The position numbers were made by a program, and so were the translations under genes. From Flavobacterium psychrophilum (GTDB taxonomy: Bacteria; Bacteroidota; Bacteroidia; Flavobacteriales; Flavobacteriaceae), in assembly GCA_945874225.1 (NCBI GenBank), contig CAMCFT010000004.1, positions 62,001-126,000 of the forward strand: a stretch of DNA of 64,000 nucleotides. Direction: 5' to 3'. Below, in pieces: positions 9,480 to 19,136 of the stretch (positions are counted from its first letter, which is position 1; each line of letters begins with the position of its first letter). A model generated the notes under the pieces. It was given only the letters and a program-made list of their open reading frames with translations. It was not told the origin of the DNA and did no database searches.

Positions 9480-12227
9480 CTATTTCAATCCTGCTATACT
9501 TTGCTCAATTGTAGCAATCTTTGCCAAAGCATCGGCTTCTTTTTGTCTTTCGTTTGCCAAAACTTTTTCTGGTGCGCCAGCCACAAATTTCTCGTTGGCC
9601 AGTTTACTTTGAACGGATTTCAAGAATCCTTGCGTGTAAACCAACTCGGTTGTTAGCTTTGCGATTTCTTCCTCAACATTAATATTTCCAGTGATTGGAA
9701 TAAAATATTCATTCGATTTTACACGGAAAGACAATGCGCCATCAACTTTATCCGAAACATATTCTAAGGTAGTAATATTTCCTAATTTGGTTACAACCGC
9801 ATCAAAATAGGTCGAAGCTTTATCGTTGTTTACCACTTTCAATTCAATCGTATCCTTAAACGGAATATTCTTGTCTTTACGAATCGTTCTTATTCCGGAA
9901 ATCACTTCTATTGTGTTTTCAAAATCGGTAATTAATTGTGAGTTAAATGGTTTTATTTGGGGCCAAGTTGAAACGATTAATGCTTCTTCCGGAGTTCTTT
10001 CGGCAAGAATTTGCCAAATTTCCTCTGTCAAAAATGGCATAAACGGATGCAATAATTTCATGTTGTTTTCCAACATTTCTATGGCTTTCGCAAAAGTTAT
10101 GCTATCAATTGGTTGTTGATACGCTGGTTTTATCATTTCAAGAAACCAAGAACAGAAATCGTCCCAAACCAATTTATAAATTCCCATTAAAGCATCGGAA
10201 ATTCTATATTTTTCGAAATTATCTTCGATTTCCAAAAGCGTTTGTTGCAACTTCGCTTCGTACCATTCAATCGCCACTTTTGACGATTCAGGTTGCGGAA
10301 TTGAATCCGAAACTTCCCAGCCTTTTATCAGTTTGAAGGCATTCCAAATTTTATTGGTAAACGCTTTTCCCTGGTTGCACAATTCTTCGTCGAACATAAT
10401 ATCGTTTCCTGCCGAAGCGCTTAAAAGCAATCCTACACGAACTCCATCGGCACCAAATTTCTTGATTAACTCTAATGGTTCTGGTGAATTTCCCAACGAT
10501 TTCGACATTTTACGTCTTTGTTTATCGCGAACCAAACCTGTCAAATACACATTCGAAAATGGTTTTTTACCAGTATATTCATAACCAGCGATAATCATTC
10601 GCGCCACCCAGAAAAACAAAATATCTGGACCGGTAACTAAATCATTGGTTGGATAATAATATTTAAAATCTTCATTTTCAGGATCCATAATTCCACCAAA
10701 AACAGACATTGGCCAAAGCCAAGAAGAGAACCAAGTATCGAGAGCGTCAACATCTTGACGAAGGTTGTTGGTTGTAAGTTGTTGGTTTTTGGTTTTTTCT
10801 TTGGCTAAAGCCAAAGCTTCCTCAATAGTTGAAGCAACAACGAAATCTTCTTTTCCGTCACCGTAGAAATAGGCCGGAATTTGTTGTCCCCACCATAATT
10901 GACGCGAGATATTCCAATCACGAATATTGTTTAACCAATGTGCGTAGGTATTATTAAAACGTGCTGGATGCAATTTAATATCTCCATCAACCAAAACAGA
11001 TTGGATTGCCGGTTTAACCAAATCTTCCATTTTCAGGAACCATTGATCTGACAAACGAGGTTCGATTACGGCTTTGGTTCTTTCAGAAGTTCCTACTTTA
11101 TTTAGATAAGCTTCGGTTTTTGCCATTGCTCCTATTGTTTCCAATTCTTGAGCAATTTCGGTACGAACGACAAAACGATCTTTTCCTTGATAATGCAAAC
11201 CAAAACTATTCAAAGTTGCATCTTCGTTGAAAATATCTACAATTTCAAGATTGTGTTTTTCGCCTAAAGCCTTGTCATTCATATCGTGTGCCGGAGTCAC
11301 TTTCAAACAACCAGTTCCAAATTCGATATCTACATATTCGTCTTCGATAATTGGAATCACACGACCACAAATTGGAACAATCGCTTTCTTTCCTTTCAAA
11401 TGAGCAAAACGCTTGTCATTTGGATTAATACAAATTGCTGTATCACCAAAAATAGTTTCAGGACGTGTTGTAGCAACTATTATCCTCTCCCCGACCCTCT
11501 CCGAAGGAGAGGGAGCCGTTTCCGACAATACATTAGACACAAGTTGCTCGCTTATATTGCTCGCTCCCTCTCCTTCGGAGAGGGTTGGGGTGAGGATTTC
11601 GTATTCTATAAAATACAATTTTCCTTGTTGTTCTTCATAAATCACTTCTTCGTCAGACAAAGTGGTTTTCGCTTCCGGATCCCAGTTTACCATTCGATAG
11701 CCACGATAGATCAAGCCTTTGTTATATAAATCCACAAAAGAACGAATTACTGAAGCTGACATATCAGGATCCATAGTGAATTTTGTTCTGTCCCAATCAC
11801 AAGAGCAACCCAATTGTTTGAGTTGTTCCAAAATTACGCCGCCATATTTATCAGTCCATTCCCAGGCGTGAGCTAGAAATTCTTCGCGTGTTAAATCATT
11901 TTTGTTGATGCCTTCGGCTTTTAATTTGGCTACAACTTTGGCTTCCGTTGCAATAGATGCGTGATCCGTTCCCGGAACCCAACAGGCGTTGAAGCCTTTA
12001 AGACGTGCTCTTCTGATCAAAACATCTTGAATAGTATTGTTCAACATATGTCCCATATGTAAAACCCCAGTCACGTTTGGCGGAGGAATTACGATGGTAT
12101 ATGGAGTTCTTTGATCGGGTTCCGAATGAAAATAATTATTCTTCATCCAATAGTCATACCACTTATTTTCAATGGTTTTAGCGTCAAATTGTGCAGGAAT
12201 TGTCATAAAAGCAACTGTTACAACCAA
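9480..12227 (-). CDS. valS: Valine--tRNA ligase, with an in-frame repeat insertion
   Basis: Class I aminoacyl-tRNA synthetase that charges tRNA-Val and edits misactivated threonine. It is 915 aa, compared with roughly 875-880 in relatives. The HIGH motif appears as HMGHM in PPPNVTGVLHMGHM, and KMSKS in RRKMSKSLGNSPEP. The editing domain (VATTRPETIFGDTA) is present. The C-terminal anticodon-binding region and a terminal coiled coil (VEEEIAKLTTELVYTQGF) follow. Residues about 211-249 (LTPTLSEGEGA..APSPSERVGER) are unlike any ValRS I know. They are encoded by a 116-base palindrome at 11482-11597 lying just before the editing motif. The start ATG at 12227 gives MVVTVAFMTIPAQFDAK; the Met at residue 8 is an equally plausible start. 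Confidence 0.97.
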   Translation of the reverse strand: MVVTVAFMTIPAQFDAKTIENKWYDYWMKNNYFHSEPDQRTPYTIVIPPPNVTGVLHMGHMLNNTIQDVLIRRARLKGFNACWVPGTDHASIATEAKVVAKLKAEGINKNDLTREEFLAHAWEWTDKYGGVILEQLKQLGCSCDWDRTKFTMDPDMSASVIRSFVDLYNKGLIYRGYRMVNWDPEAKTTLSDEEVIYEEQQGKLYFIEYEILTPTLSEGEGASNISEQLVSNVLSETAPSPSERVGERIIVATTRPETIFGDTAICINPNDKRFAHLKGKKAIVPICGRVIPIIEDEYVDIEFGTGCLKVTPAHDMNDKALGEKHNLEIVDIFNEDATLNSFGLHYQGKDRFVVRTEIAQELETIGAMAKTEAYLNKVGTSERTKAVIEPRLSDQWFLKMEDLVKPAIQSVLVDGDIKLHPARFNNTYAHWLNNIRDWNISRQLWWGQQIPAYFYGDGKEDFVVASTIEEALALAKEKTKNQQLTTNNLRQDVDALDTWFSSWLWPMSVFGGIMDPENEDFKYYYPTNDLVTGPDILFFWVARMIIAGYEYTGKKPFSNVYLTGLVRDKQRRKMSKSLGNSPEPLELIKKFGADGVRVGLLLSASAGNDIMFDEELCNQGKAFTNKIWNAFKLIKGWEVSDSIPQPESSKVAIEWYEAKLQQTLLEIEDNFEKYRISDALMGIYKLVWDDFCSWFLEMIKPAYQQPIDSITFAKAIEMLENNMKLLHPFMPFLTEEIWQILAERTPEEALIVSTWPQIKPFNSQLITDFENTIEVISGIRTIRKDKNIPFKDTIELKVVNNDKASTYFDAVVTKLGNITTLEYVSDKVDGALSFRVKSNEYFIPITGNINVEEEIAKLTTELVYTQGFLKSVQSKLANEKFVAGAPEKVLANERQKEADALAKIATIEQSIAGLK
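11482..11597. repeat. Palindromic element inserted in frame in valS
   Basis: The arms 11482-11515 and 11564-11597 match in 32 of 34 positions. Each arm carries its own small hairpin (CTCTCCGAAGGAGAG). The sequence is much richer in C and G than its surroundings. It translates without a stop to about 38 residues within ValRS, at the edge of the editing domain. Its look is that of an intergenic REP-type element rather than of coding sequence. Confidence 0.85.
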
Positions 12228-12310
12228 AATTTAGCTTTGGTCTGATTTTTGTAATTCTAATTGGGAACAAAAGTAAATAATTAAGTACAGTATAAAAAGG
12301 GAAATAAAAA

Positions 12311-12341
12311 TTTGTCTCTGTAATTAAAAAAAGTATATTTA
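12311..12341 (+). promoter_or_regulatory. Promoter of the DUF1573 gene
   Basis: TTTG at 12311-12314 and TATATTTA at 12334-12341 are 19 bases apart; one position differs from TAnnTTTG. The ATG follows 19 bases later. Confidence 0.5.
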
Positions 12342-12359
12342 CTTATAAAAAAAAATAAA

Positions 12360-12749
12360 ATGAAAAATATAGCCGCTTTAATAGTAATAGTGTTAATTAG
12401 TAGTTTTGGTTTTGCCCAAAATGGTCCTAAAATTGAATTTAAAGCAAAAGACAATACAATAGATTATGGCACCGTTACTAAGAAAAAGGATAATGGCGTT
12501 CGCTCTTTTGAATTTACAAATACTGGTGATGCTCCTTTGATTATTAGCAATGTACTTTCTACTTGTGGTTGTACAGTTCCCACAAAACCAAATGAGCCAA
12601 TTATGCCTGGGGAAACTGGGAAAATAGATATTAAATATAATATGCAAGCGGGTCCAATCAGAAAAACTATTACTGTCGAATCGAATGCCGTGAATTATGA
12701 AGCCGGAAGAGTTCCGCTAAAAATAAAAGGGGATGTTATTGCTGATTAA
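12360..12749 (+). CDS. DUF1573 secreted protein
   Basis: A 129-aa exported protein with signal peptide MKNIAALIVIVLISSFGFAQ. The mature part is one DUF1573 domain, an Ig-like fold related to ASH/HYDIN domains: DYGTV..DNGVRSFEFTNTGDAPLIIS, the hallmark STCGCTVP, and PGETGKIDIKYN. DUF1573 proteins are very common in Bacteroidota and their function is unknown. The gene has its own promoter and is divergent from valS. It shares a bidirectional terminator with the convergent protease gene. Confidence 0.85.
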   Translation: MKNIAALIVIVLISSFGFAQNGPKIEFKAKDNTIDYGTVTKKKDNGVRSFEFTNTGDAPLIISNVLSTCGCTVPTKPNEPIMPGETGKIDIKYNMQAGPIRKTITVESNAVNYEAGRVPLKIKGDVIAD

Positions 12750-12765
12750 ATAAGCAAATTAAACT

Positions 12766-12807
12766 AATACTAAACGCTTTTTGATATCTCAAGAAGCGTT
12801 TAGTATT
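12766..12807. terminator. Shared bidirectional terminator
   Basis: AATACTAAACGCTT (12766-12779) pairs with AAGCGTTTAGTATT (12794-12807). It lies between the convergent DUF1573 and aspartyl protease genes, and its right arm touches the stop codon of the latter. T-runs are short on both sides. Confidence 0.65.
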
Positions 12808-14137
12808 ATAATACATTTAGCAATTGAAATTTGAATTTCATAAGTTGGCTATCTCTTTCAACTTCAAAAGTTATCCATTTTTCTTCTTCTGATTTTAAGA
12901 GCGAATTGATTTTTTCCAAAGTAAATTGATAACCAGGAACATCATTAATACTGACAACAACATCTCCTTTTTGGAGTCCGCTTATTGCAGCAGGTGAATT
13001 TTTTCGAACATTTGCAATTACATAAATTGGTTTTAAAACAAATTTATATTTAAAATTATTATCAGCAATATTTCTTCTGGCTTCAGCTGCATCACCCAAT
13101 ATTATTGGAACAGTCTCCAAATGCACCGTTTCCTGAACCCATTGCAAACCGTAATGTTGTAATTCGACACCGCTTTTATTATAACTAAATGGAGTATTGA
13201 AATTACCGTTTTTCCTTAAAAACATCTTTTGGTTTGGATAATCAAAAACTATGTAAAATCTTTTTAAAATTTCTGACCCTACGGAACCTGCACGATCCTT
13301 TACCATTCTCACATTTTTTATCGAAATCGAATCCGGGAAAGCAATAATGGGATTATGAAAATCAAATTTTGAAATTGTAAATTTTGTTATCTGTGCTCTT
13401 TTTCCCTCAACGTCACCGCTAAAGCCTTTTCCAAGATAATCTTCAAAATTTTTGACAGGAATTTTTATTGACTTTTTAGTATTTTCAAAAAGCCAAATCG
13501 CATCACTATTGCCAATATCTATTAATAATTTTACAGGGATTTCGATGGAATTTATAACTATACTGCTAACAATATAGGGTTTTGATCTTTCGACAGTGAT
13601 AGGAAGCGTTTGGAATTTTTTTTCTATTCTTTTTCTGTTTTTTTTAATATCCCTATAAACTGTAATTCGTTTTTTTATGTAATTGATTTCTACTAAATTA
13701 TTTTTCAAAAAATTATACCCAATAATGCCATTCACAGGAATTCCTATGTGAGATGACAAGTTAAAACTTTGGTCTAAAACTATGTATAACAGGTGATTTG
13801 GAGATTTCAAACCTTTTACTTCCAATATATTGTTGGTTGATTTCAATCCCTCAATTGATTCTTCGCTTCCCAAACCTCTTAAGGTTATTTTTTCAACATT
13901 AGAAAAACTGACCTCTTTCTTGTCTTCCATACTAAAAAGAATTGTTTCGTCTACTCCGGAATCCAATAAGAAGTTCAACTCAACTCCATTTACTTTTATG
14001 GGAACAAAAGCTAAATTATTGATAAATTTAAAAGGGATAATCACTTTATCAACACCTTTTTCAAGCACAAAACCTTCCTGTCCCAAAATAGGAAAGCTAA
14101 ATAGAAATAATAAAAAAAAGATAACTATTTTTTTCAT
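12806..14137 (-). CDS. Aspartyl protease family protein with PDZ domain
   Basis: A 443-aa exported protein with signal peptide MKKIVIFFLLFLFSFPILGQ. It contains two retropepsin-like halves. The first has the active-site motif LLDSGVDET (D59). The second has LIDIGNSDA (D207), where the usual Thr or Ser after the catalytic Asp is Ile. A PDZ domain follows at about 355-440 (SPAAISGLQKGDVVVSINDVPG). Proteins of this build are frequent in Flavobacteria and are thought to act in the periplasm, but no substrate is known. It is divergent from the aminotransferase gene. Confidence 0.85.
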   Translation of the reverse strand: MKKIVIFFLLFLFSFPILGQEGFVLEKGVDKVIIPFKFINNLAFVPIKVNGVELNFLLDSGVDETILFSMEDKKEVSFSNVEKITLRGLGSEESIEGLKSTNNILEVKGLKSPNHLLYIVLDQSFNLSSHIGIPVNGIIGYNFLKNNLVEINYIKKRITVYRDIKKNRKRIEKKFQTLPITVERSKPYIVSSIVINSIEIPVKLLIDIGNSDAIWLFENTKKSIKIPVKNFEDYLGKGFSGDVEGKRAQITKFTISKFDFHNPIIAFPDSISIKNVRMVKDRAGSVGSEILKRFYIVFDYPNQKMFLRKNGNFNTPFSYNKSGVELQHYGLQWVQETVHLETVPIILGDAAEARRNIADNNFKYKFVLKPIYVIANVRKNSPAAISGLQKGDVVVSINDVPGYQFTLEKINSLLKSEEEKWITFEVERDSQLMKFKFQLLNVL

Positions 14138-14262
14138 TGGATATCGTTCCTATAAAATTACAGAAAATATTAAATAATAAATATTTATTTGACAATAATT
14201 ACGCCTTTTAGTTACATTAATTTTAAAAAAAATCGCAAATTTGTATCTTAATAATTGAAGCT

Positions 14263-15456
14263 ATGCCAAAAATATCAAACAAGGGTAATCAAATGCCTGA
14301 ATCTCCTATACGAAAATTAGTTCCCTATTCAGAAATCGCAAAGAAAAAAGGACATAAAGTATATCATTTAAACATTGGCCAACCTGATATAAAAACTCCA
14401 GAAGTTGCCCTAAATGCTGTAAAAAACAACGACGTTAAAGTATTGGAATACAGCCATTCTGCTGGTTTTGAAAGTTATAGAAGAAAATTATCACAGTATT
14501 ATATTACTCATAATGTAGCCGTAAATTTAGAAGATATTATCATCACTACAGGAGGCTCTGAAGCTTTGTTATTCGCTATGGGAACCACTATGGACTTTGG
14601 TGACGAAATCATCATTCCAGAGCCTTTTTACGCTAATTATATCGGCTTTTCAACTGCATCTGGCGTTACGGTAGTTCCTGTAATTTCTACTATTGAGACA
14701 GGGTTTGCTTTGCCTCCAATTGATACTTTCGAAAAATTGATTACTCCTAAAACTAAAGCTATTCTTATTTGTAATCCTGGAAACCCAACGGGTTATTTAT
14801 ATTCGAAAGATGAAATTATGCAATTGGCGGCTTTGGCTAAAAAACACGATTTATTTTTGATTTCAGATGAAGTATATCGCGAATTTACTTATGATGGCGA
14901 TATCCATTATTCTGTTATGAACATTGCTGGTCTTGAAGAACACGCCATAATGATTGATTCCGTTTCTAAACGTTACAGTATGTGTGGAGCAAGAATTGGC
15001 TGTATTGTTTCAAAAAATAAGGAAGTGATGTCGACCGCGATGAAATTTGCACAAGCTAGATTAAGTCCACCAACCTTTGAACAAATTGCCAGTGAAGCAG
15101 CTCTTGACACACCGCAAAGTTATTTTGATGAAGTAATTTCGGAATATCGAGAACGTCGAGATACACTTATTGATGAGTTAAATAAGATTGAAGGCGTAAT
15201 TGTTTCTACACCAAAAGGTGCTTTCTATTGCATCGCTCAACTTCCTGTTGACAATGCCGATAATTTTGCACAATGGCTTTTAGAAAGTTATGATTTGAAT
15301 GGTGAAACCGTGATGGTTGCACCAGCAGCAGGCTTTTATTCGACTCCGGGTGTTGGACTAAATCAAGTGAGAATTGCTTATGTCTTGAAAAAAGAAGATT
15401 TAATTCGGGCTGTACAAATCTTAAAAGCTGCAATTTCAGTTTATAATTCGAAATAG
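14263..15456 (+). CDS. Pyridoxal-phosphate aminotransferase, class I/II (AspC-like)
   Basis: A 397-aa fold-type I aminotransferase, probably transferring amino groups between aspartate (or an aromatic amino acid) and 2-oxoglutarate. Visible motifs are YSHSAGFESYRRKLSQYY at the N-terminal substrate side, CNPGNPTGYLYS, the Asp/Tyr pair in ISDEVYREFTYDG, the PLP-binding Lys in SVSKRYSMCGARIGC, and the substrate Arg in NQVRIAYVL. The length is normal for the family. The start is the ATG at 14263, 125 bases from the divergent protease gene. It is followed by folE after 130 bases. The exact substrate cannot be read from sequence. Confidence 0.9.
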   Translation: MPKISNKGNQMPESPIRKLVPYSEIAKKKGHKVYHLNIGQPDIKTPEVALNAVKNNDVKVLEYSHSAGFESYRRKLSQYYITHNVAVNLEDIIITTGGSEALLFAMGTTMDFGDEIIIPEPFYANYIGFSTASGVTVVPVISTIETGFALPPIDTFEKLITPKTKAILICNPGNPTGYLYSKDEIMQLAALAKKHDLFLISDEVYREFTYDGDIHYSVMNIAGLEEHAIMIDSVSKRYSMCGARIGCIVSKNKEVMSTAMKFAQARLSPPTFEQIASEAALDTPQSYFDEVISEYRERRDTLIDELNKIEGVIVSTPKGAFYCIAQLPVDNADNFAQWLLESYDLNGETVMVAPAAGFYSTPGVGLNQVRIAYVLKKEDLIRAVQILKAAISVYNSK

Positions 15457-15543
15457 GAAAATTCGGAAAACCATACCAAACATCGATTACAATTTATCAG
15501 ATTATTTATTAAACGCTTTAGAAATTCTTTAGCTTTAATTAAT

Positions 15544-15551
15544 TATCTTTG
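15544..15551 (+). promoter_or_regulatory. Promoter -7 element for folE
   Basis: TATCTTTG matches TAnnTTTG and is followed by CACCC, a start-site context often seen in Flavobacterium. No clear -33 TTTG is found. It lies 36 bases before the folE start. Confidence 0.45.
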
Positions 15552-15587
15552 CACCCTATTTATTACACACAATAATAGTAACTTTTA

Positions 15588-16259
15588 ATGATAAACAACG
15601 AAGAATTTCAGGACGAAATAGGAAACAATCATATTAGTTCCTCTGCAAAAAATCCTGTAAGAGACGATGCTTTTGATATTTCTGATGATGAAAAAATTGA
15701 AAGAATAAAAAAAGATGTTGAAAATATTCTGATTACCCTTGGAATGGATTTGACAGACGACAGCTTAAAGGGAACTCCCAATCGAGTAGCAAAAATGTTT
15801 GTGAAAGAAATTTTTGGAGGGTTGAATCCTGCAAAAAAACCAGGAGCATCCACTTTTGAAAACAATTACAAATATGGTGAAATGCTTGTTGAAAAAAATA
15901 TCACGGTATATTCAACTTGTGAACACCATTTATTACCAATTATTGGAAGAGCTCACGTAGCCTATATTTCAAATGGAAGAGTAGTTGGGCTTTCGAAAAT
16001 AAATCGAATTGTTGATTATTATTCTAAAAGACCTCAGGTTCAAGAGCGTTTAACGATGCAAATTGTACAAGAGCTTCAAATTGCTCTTAACACTGAAGAT
16101 GTGGCCTGCATAATTGATGCAAAACATCTATGTGTTAATTCTAGAGGAATAAAAGATATTGAAAGCAGCACTGTGACCTCAGAATTTGGAGGTAAATTCA
16201 AAAATGAGCAAACACGCAGAGAGCTTTTGGAATATATTAAGTTAGATACAAAATTCTAA
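15588..16259 (+). CDS. folE: GTP cyclohydrolase I
   Basis: Converts GTP to 7,8-dihydroneopterin triphosphate, the first step of tetrahydrofolate synthesis. It is 223 aa. The zinc site is visible as C111-E-H113-H114 (STCEHHLLP) and C182 (HLCVNSRGI). The core motifs GTPNRVAKMF and GLSKINRIVDYYSKRPQVQERLT are intact. The first 40 or so residues are an acidic, poorly conserved extension. It is the first gene of a same-strand series folE-cysS-yidD-lgt, a layout I associate with Flavobacterium. Confidence 0.97.
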   Translation: MINNEEFQDEIGNNHISSSAKNPVRDDAFDISDDEKIERIKKDVENILITLGMDLTDDSLKGTPNRVAKMFVKEIFGGLNPAKKPGASTFENNYKYGEMLVEKNITVYSTCEHHLLPIIGRAHVAYISNGRVVGLSKINRIVDYYSKRPQVQERLTMQIVQELQIALNTEDVACIIDAKHLCVNSRGIKDIESSTVTSEFGGKFKNEQTRRELLEYIKLDTKF

Positions 16260-16313
16260 TTATTGTTTAATTGATGGTTTCCATAATCATCAAAATTACA
16301 AATCATAAATTTT

Positions 16314-17798
16314 ATGCCTTTATACAAATCCCAAACCTTAAAAATATACAATACTCTTTCGGGAGAAAAAGAAATTTTCGCGCCAATCCACGAAGGAAAT
16401 GTCGGAATGTATGTTTGCGGCCCCACGGTTTATAGCAATGTGCACCTAGGAAACGTAAGAACTTTTATGTCTTTTGATGTAATTTTCAGGTATTTTTTAC
16501 ATTTGGGTTACAAAACACGTTACGTAAGAAACATCACAGATGCAGGACATTTAACAGATGACGGAAATGTAGAAAACGACCGTTTTGTAAAACAATCTCG
16601 ACTGGAAAAGTTGGAGCCAATGGAAGTTGTGCAAAAATATACTGTCGATTTTCATCAGGTTTTAGAAAAATTTAATTTTTTAGCACCCACGATTGAACCT
16701 ACAGCAACTGGCCATATTATTGAACAAATCGAACTTATTCAAAAACTTATTGCTGATGGTTTTGCATACGAAACCCAAGGTTCTGTATATTTTGACGTTT
16801 TCGAATACAACAAAAAAGGGTTCAATTATGGCGAATTGAGTCATCGAAATATTGATGAATTATTTGCCAATACCCGTGATTTAGATGGTCAAAACGAAAA
16901 GAAAAATCCTCAAGATTTTGCTTTGTGGAAAAATGCTTCACCAGCACATATTATGCGTTGGAACTCCCCTTGGGGCGAAGGTTTTCCTGGCTGGCATTTA
17001 GAATGTACTGCTATGAGCACCAAATATTTAGGAGAACGATTTGATATTCACGGAGGCGGAATGGATTTAAAATTTCCACATCATGAATGCGAAGTAGCTC
17101 AAGGGAAAGCTTGCAATGGAACTTCTCCCGTAAATATTTGGATGCACACCAATATGCTTACAATGAATGGTTTGCGAATGAGTAAATCGACTGGAAATTA
17201 TATTTTACCAATGGAATTACTTTCAGGAGAAAATTCTTTTTTTGAAAAGAAATTCCAACCTAATGTAGTCCGTTTTTGTTTCTTACAAGCCCATTATCGT
17301 AGCGTTCTAGATATTTCAAACGAGGCAATGATAGCAAGCGAAAAAGGATTAAATCGAATGCTAGAAGGGGTGAATTTAATAAAAAATATTCAGCCAAATA
17401 CCACTTCCTCCTTTTCTGTATCTGAATGGATAAAAAGCTGTTATGAAGCAATGAGTGATGATTTCAACACTCCAATTCTCATTGCTAATTTGTTTGAAGG
17501 TATTCGCTTTATTAATTTATTAAACGATAATTCAGCCACACTTACAGCTGAAGATTTGCAACTATTTAGCCAAGCCATCTGTTCTTTTACATTTGATGTT
17601 TTGGGTCTAAAAGATGAAAAATCAGTTGAAAGCAACAACGAAAAACTGGAAGGTGTAGTAAAAATGCTCATTAGTATGCGAAATGAAGCCAGAGCCAATA
17701 AAGACTTCGCCATGTCAGACCAAATAAGGAATCAATTGATTGCTTTAGGAATTCAATTGAAAGACAGTAAAGAGGGAACTACTTTTAGTGTTCAATAA
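16314..17798 (+). CDS. cysS: Cysteine--tRNA ligase
   Basis: Class I synthetase that charges tRNA-Cys. It is 494 aa. The HIGH-type motif is HLGNVRTF, after the zinc-ligand Cys in YVCGPTVYS. Further zinc ligands appear in WHLECTAMS and PHHECEVAQ. The KMSKS motif reads RMSKSTGN. The C-terminal DALR region contains [19 protein letters not shown]. It begins 55 bases after folE and ends 19 bases before yidD, so it is probably cotranscribed with yidD. Confidence 0.97.
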   Translation: MPLYKSQTLKIYNTLSGEKEIFAPIHEGNVGMYVCGPTVYSNVHLGNVRTFMSFDVIFRYFLHLGYKTRYVRNITDAGHLTDDGNVENDRFVKQSRLEKLEPMEVVQKYTVDFHQVLEKFNFLAPTIEPTATGHIIEQIELIQKLIADGFAYETQGSVYFDVFEYNKKGFNYGELSHRNIDELFANTRDLDGQNEKKNPQDFALWKNASPAHIMRWNSPWGEGFPGWHLECTAMSTKYLGERFDIHGGGMDLKFPHHECEVAQGKACNGTSPVNIWMHTNMLTMNGLRMSKSTGNYILPMELLSGENSFFEKKFQPNVVRFCFLQAHYRSVLDISNEAMIASEKGLNRMLEGVNLIKNIQPNTTSSFSVSEWIKSCYEAMSDDFNTPILIANLFEGIRFINLLNDNSATLTAEDLQLFSQAICSFTFDVLGLKDEKSVESNNEKLEGVVKMLISMRNEARANKDFAMSDQIRNQLIALGIQLKDSKEGTTFSVQ

Positions 17799-17816
17799 TA
17801 GCGTTAAATTAAAAAG

Positions 17817-18068
17817 ATGTTATCAAAAATCCTCATATTCCCTTTTGTGTTTTTGGTTCGGTTTTATCAAACTGCGATTTCCCCTTTTACACCATCAGCT
17901 TGTAGATTTGAGCCTACTTGCTCAAGTTACATGATTGAAGCTTTACAAAAACACGGTCTGTTTTATGGTGGTTTTTTAGGAGTAAAAAGAATTTTGAGTT
18001 GCCATCCTTGGGGGAAAACCGGATATGATCCTGTTCCTCCAAAGAAATGCAATCATAACCATCAATAA
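17817..18068 (+). CDS. yidD: Membrane protein insertion efficiency factor YidD
   Basis: An 83-aa membrane-associated protein that assists YidC-dependent insertion of membrane proteins. The family signature is complete: [27 protein letters not shown], with the conserved Cys residues, then [21 protein letters not shown] and the GYDPVP end. It starts 19 bases after cysS. Confidence 0.95.
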   Translation: MLSKILIFPFVFLVRFYQTAISPFTPSACRFEPTCSSYMIEALQKHGLFYGGFLGVKRILSCHPWGKTGYDPVPPKKCNHNHQ

Positions 18069-18122
18069 AAAATATTGAAACTCAAAACAAAAAATGTATT
18101 TTTACAATAAATATAAAAAATA

Positions 18123-19049
18123 ATGACACACGCATTAAACATAGTTTGGAATCCATCAGAAGGTATTGATTTAGGTTTTTTTGTAATTCGTTTTTACAGC
18201 CTGATGTTTGTAATTGCTTTTGGATTGGGTTGGTACATTATGAAAAAAATATTCGAACGTGAAAATGAATCGATAGACAAATTAGATTCATTATTCATCT
18301 GGATTGTTCTTTCAACTTTGATTGGTGCTCGATTAGGTCATGTTCTATTTTATGATTGGGAATATTATCGCAACCATTTATTAGAAATATTTTTACCATT
18401 CCGCTTTACTCCAAATTTTGAATTTACTGGTTACCAAGGATTGGCAAGTCATGGAGCTGCAATATCCATAATAATTGCAATGTATTATTTCAGCAAAAAC
18501 ATATTGAAAAAACCGCTGTTATGGATTTTAGACAGAATCGTTATTCCAGTTTCTAGTGGAGCTATTTTTGTGAGATTTGGAAATTTTTTCAATTCAGAAA
18601 TTGTTGGAAAAGAAACTGATTCGCAATTTGGAATAAAATTTATTAGAGACTATTTCACTCCAAAAGATGCCGTTAACGCAACACAATTAGCGTCTCCAAA
18701 AGAGGCTTATCACGCTATTGCCACTGACCCTAAATATACTGAATTACTTCTTCAGGTTCCAGCTAAACATCCAGCGCAATTGTATGAAGCTTTTTGCTAT
18801 ATTTTTGTTTTTGCAATCTTGTTTTTCTTGTATTGGAAAACAAATGCAAGAGAAAAATCAGGGTATTTATTTGGACTTTTTCTAGTGCTGCTATGGTCTG
18901 TGCGCTTTGTTGTGGAGTATGTAAAAGAAAGTCAAGGTGGTTTTGAAAGTGCTTTGGGATTATTTTCAACAGGACAATGGCTTAGTATTCCATTTATATT
19001 AATAGGTTTGTATTTTGTATTTACTGCTGAAAAACCTGTTCATTTATAA
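18123..19049 (+). CDS. lgt: Prolipoprotein diacylglyceryl transferase
   Basis: Inner-membrane enzyme that attaches diacylglycerol to the lipobox Cys of prolipoproteins, the first step of lipoprotein maturation. It is 308 aa with about seven membrane segments. The signature RFGNFFNSEIVGKETD is visible, as is GLASHGAAISIIIAMYYF with the essential His. The C-terminal part includes HPAQLYEAFCY. A loop at about 175-210 is longer than in the E. coli enzyme. It follows yidD by 54 bases and ends before a strong terminator. Confidence 0.96.
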   Translation: MTHALNIVWNPSEGIDLGFFVIRFYSLMFVIAFGLGWYIMKKIFERENESIDKLDSLFIWIVLSTLIGARLGHVLFYDWEYYRNHLLEIFLPFRFTPNFEFTGYQGLASHGAAISIIIAMYYFSKNILKKPLLWILDRIVIPVSSGAIFVRFGNFFNSEIVGKETDSQFGIKFIRDYFTPKDAVNATQLASPKEAYHAIATDPKYTELLLQVPAKHPAQLYEAFCYIFVFAILFFLYWKTNAREKSGYLFGLFLVLLWSVRFVVEYVKESQGGFESALGLFSTGQWLSIPFILIGLYFVFTAEKPVHL

Positions 19050-19100
19050 GCTATAATAACTGGCTTAGATTTAAATAATTTAATAAAAACTATTATATAA

Positions 19101-19136
19101 AAAATGCTCCCAACTTTATCGGGAGCATTTTTTTTA
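19101..19136 (+). terminator. Terminator after lgt
   Basis: AAAATGCTCCC pairs with GGGAGCATTTT around a 9-base loop and is followed by a run of T. It lies between convergent genes and may also work for the minus-strand gene, whose stop codon it abuts. Confidence 0.8.

Noticed and set aside
11286-11729. Plus-strand open frames opposite valS
   Set aside because: They run antisense to a clear essential gene; part of their apparent coding (PLPDPLRRRGS, LSPTLSEGEGA) comes from the palindrome at 11482-11597, which is open in several frames.
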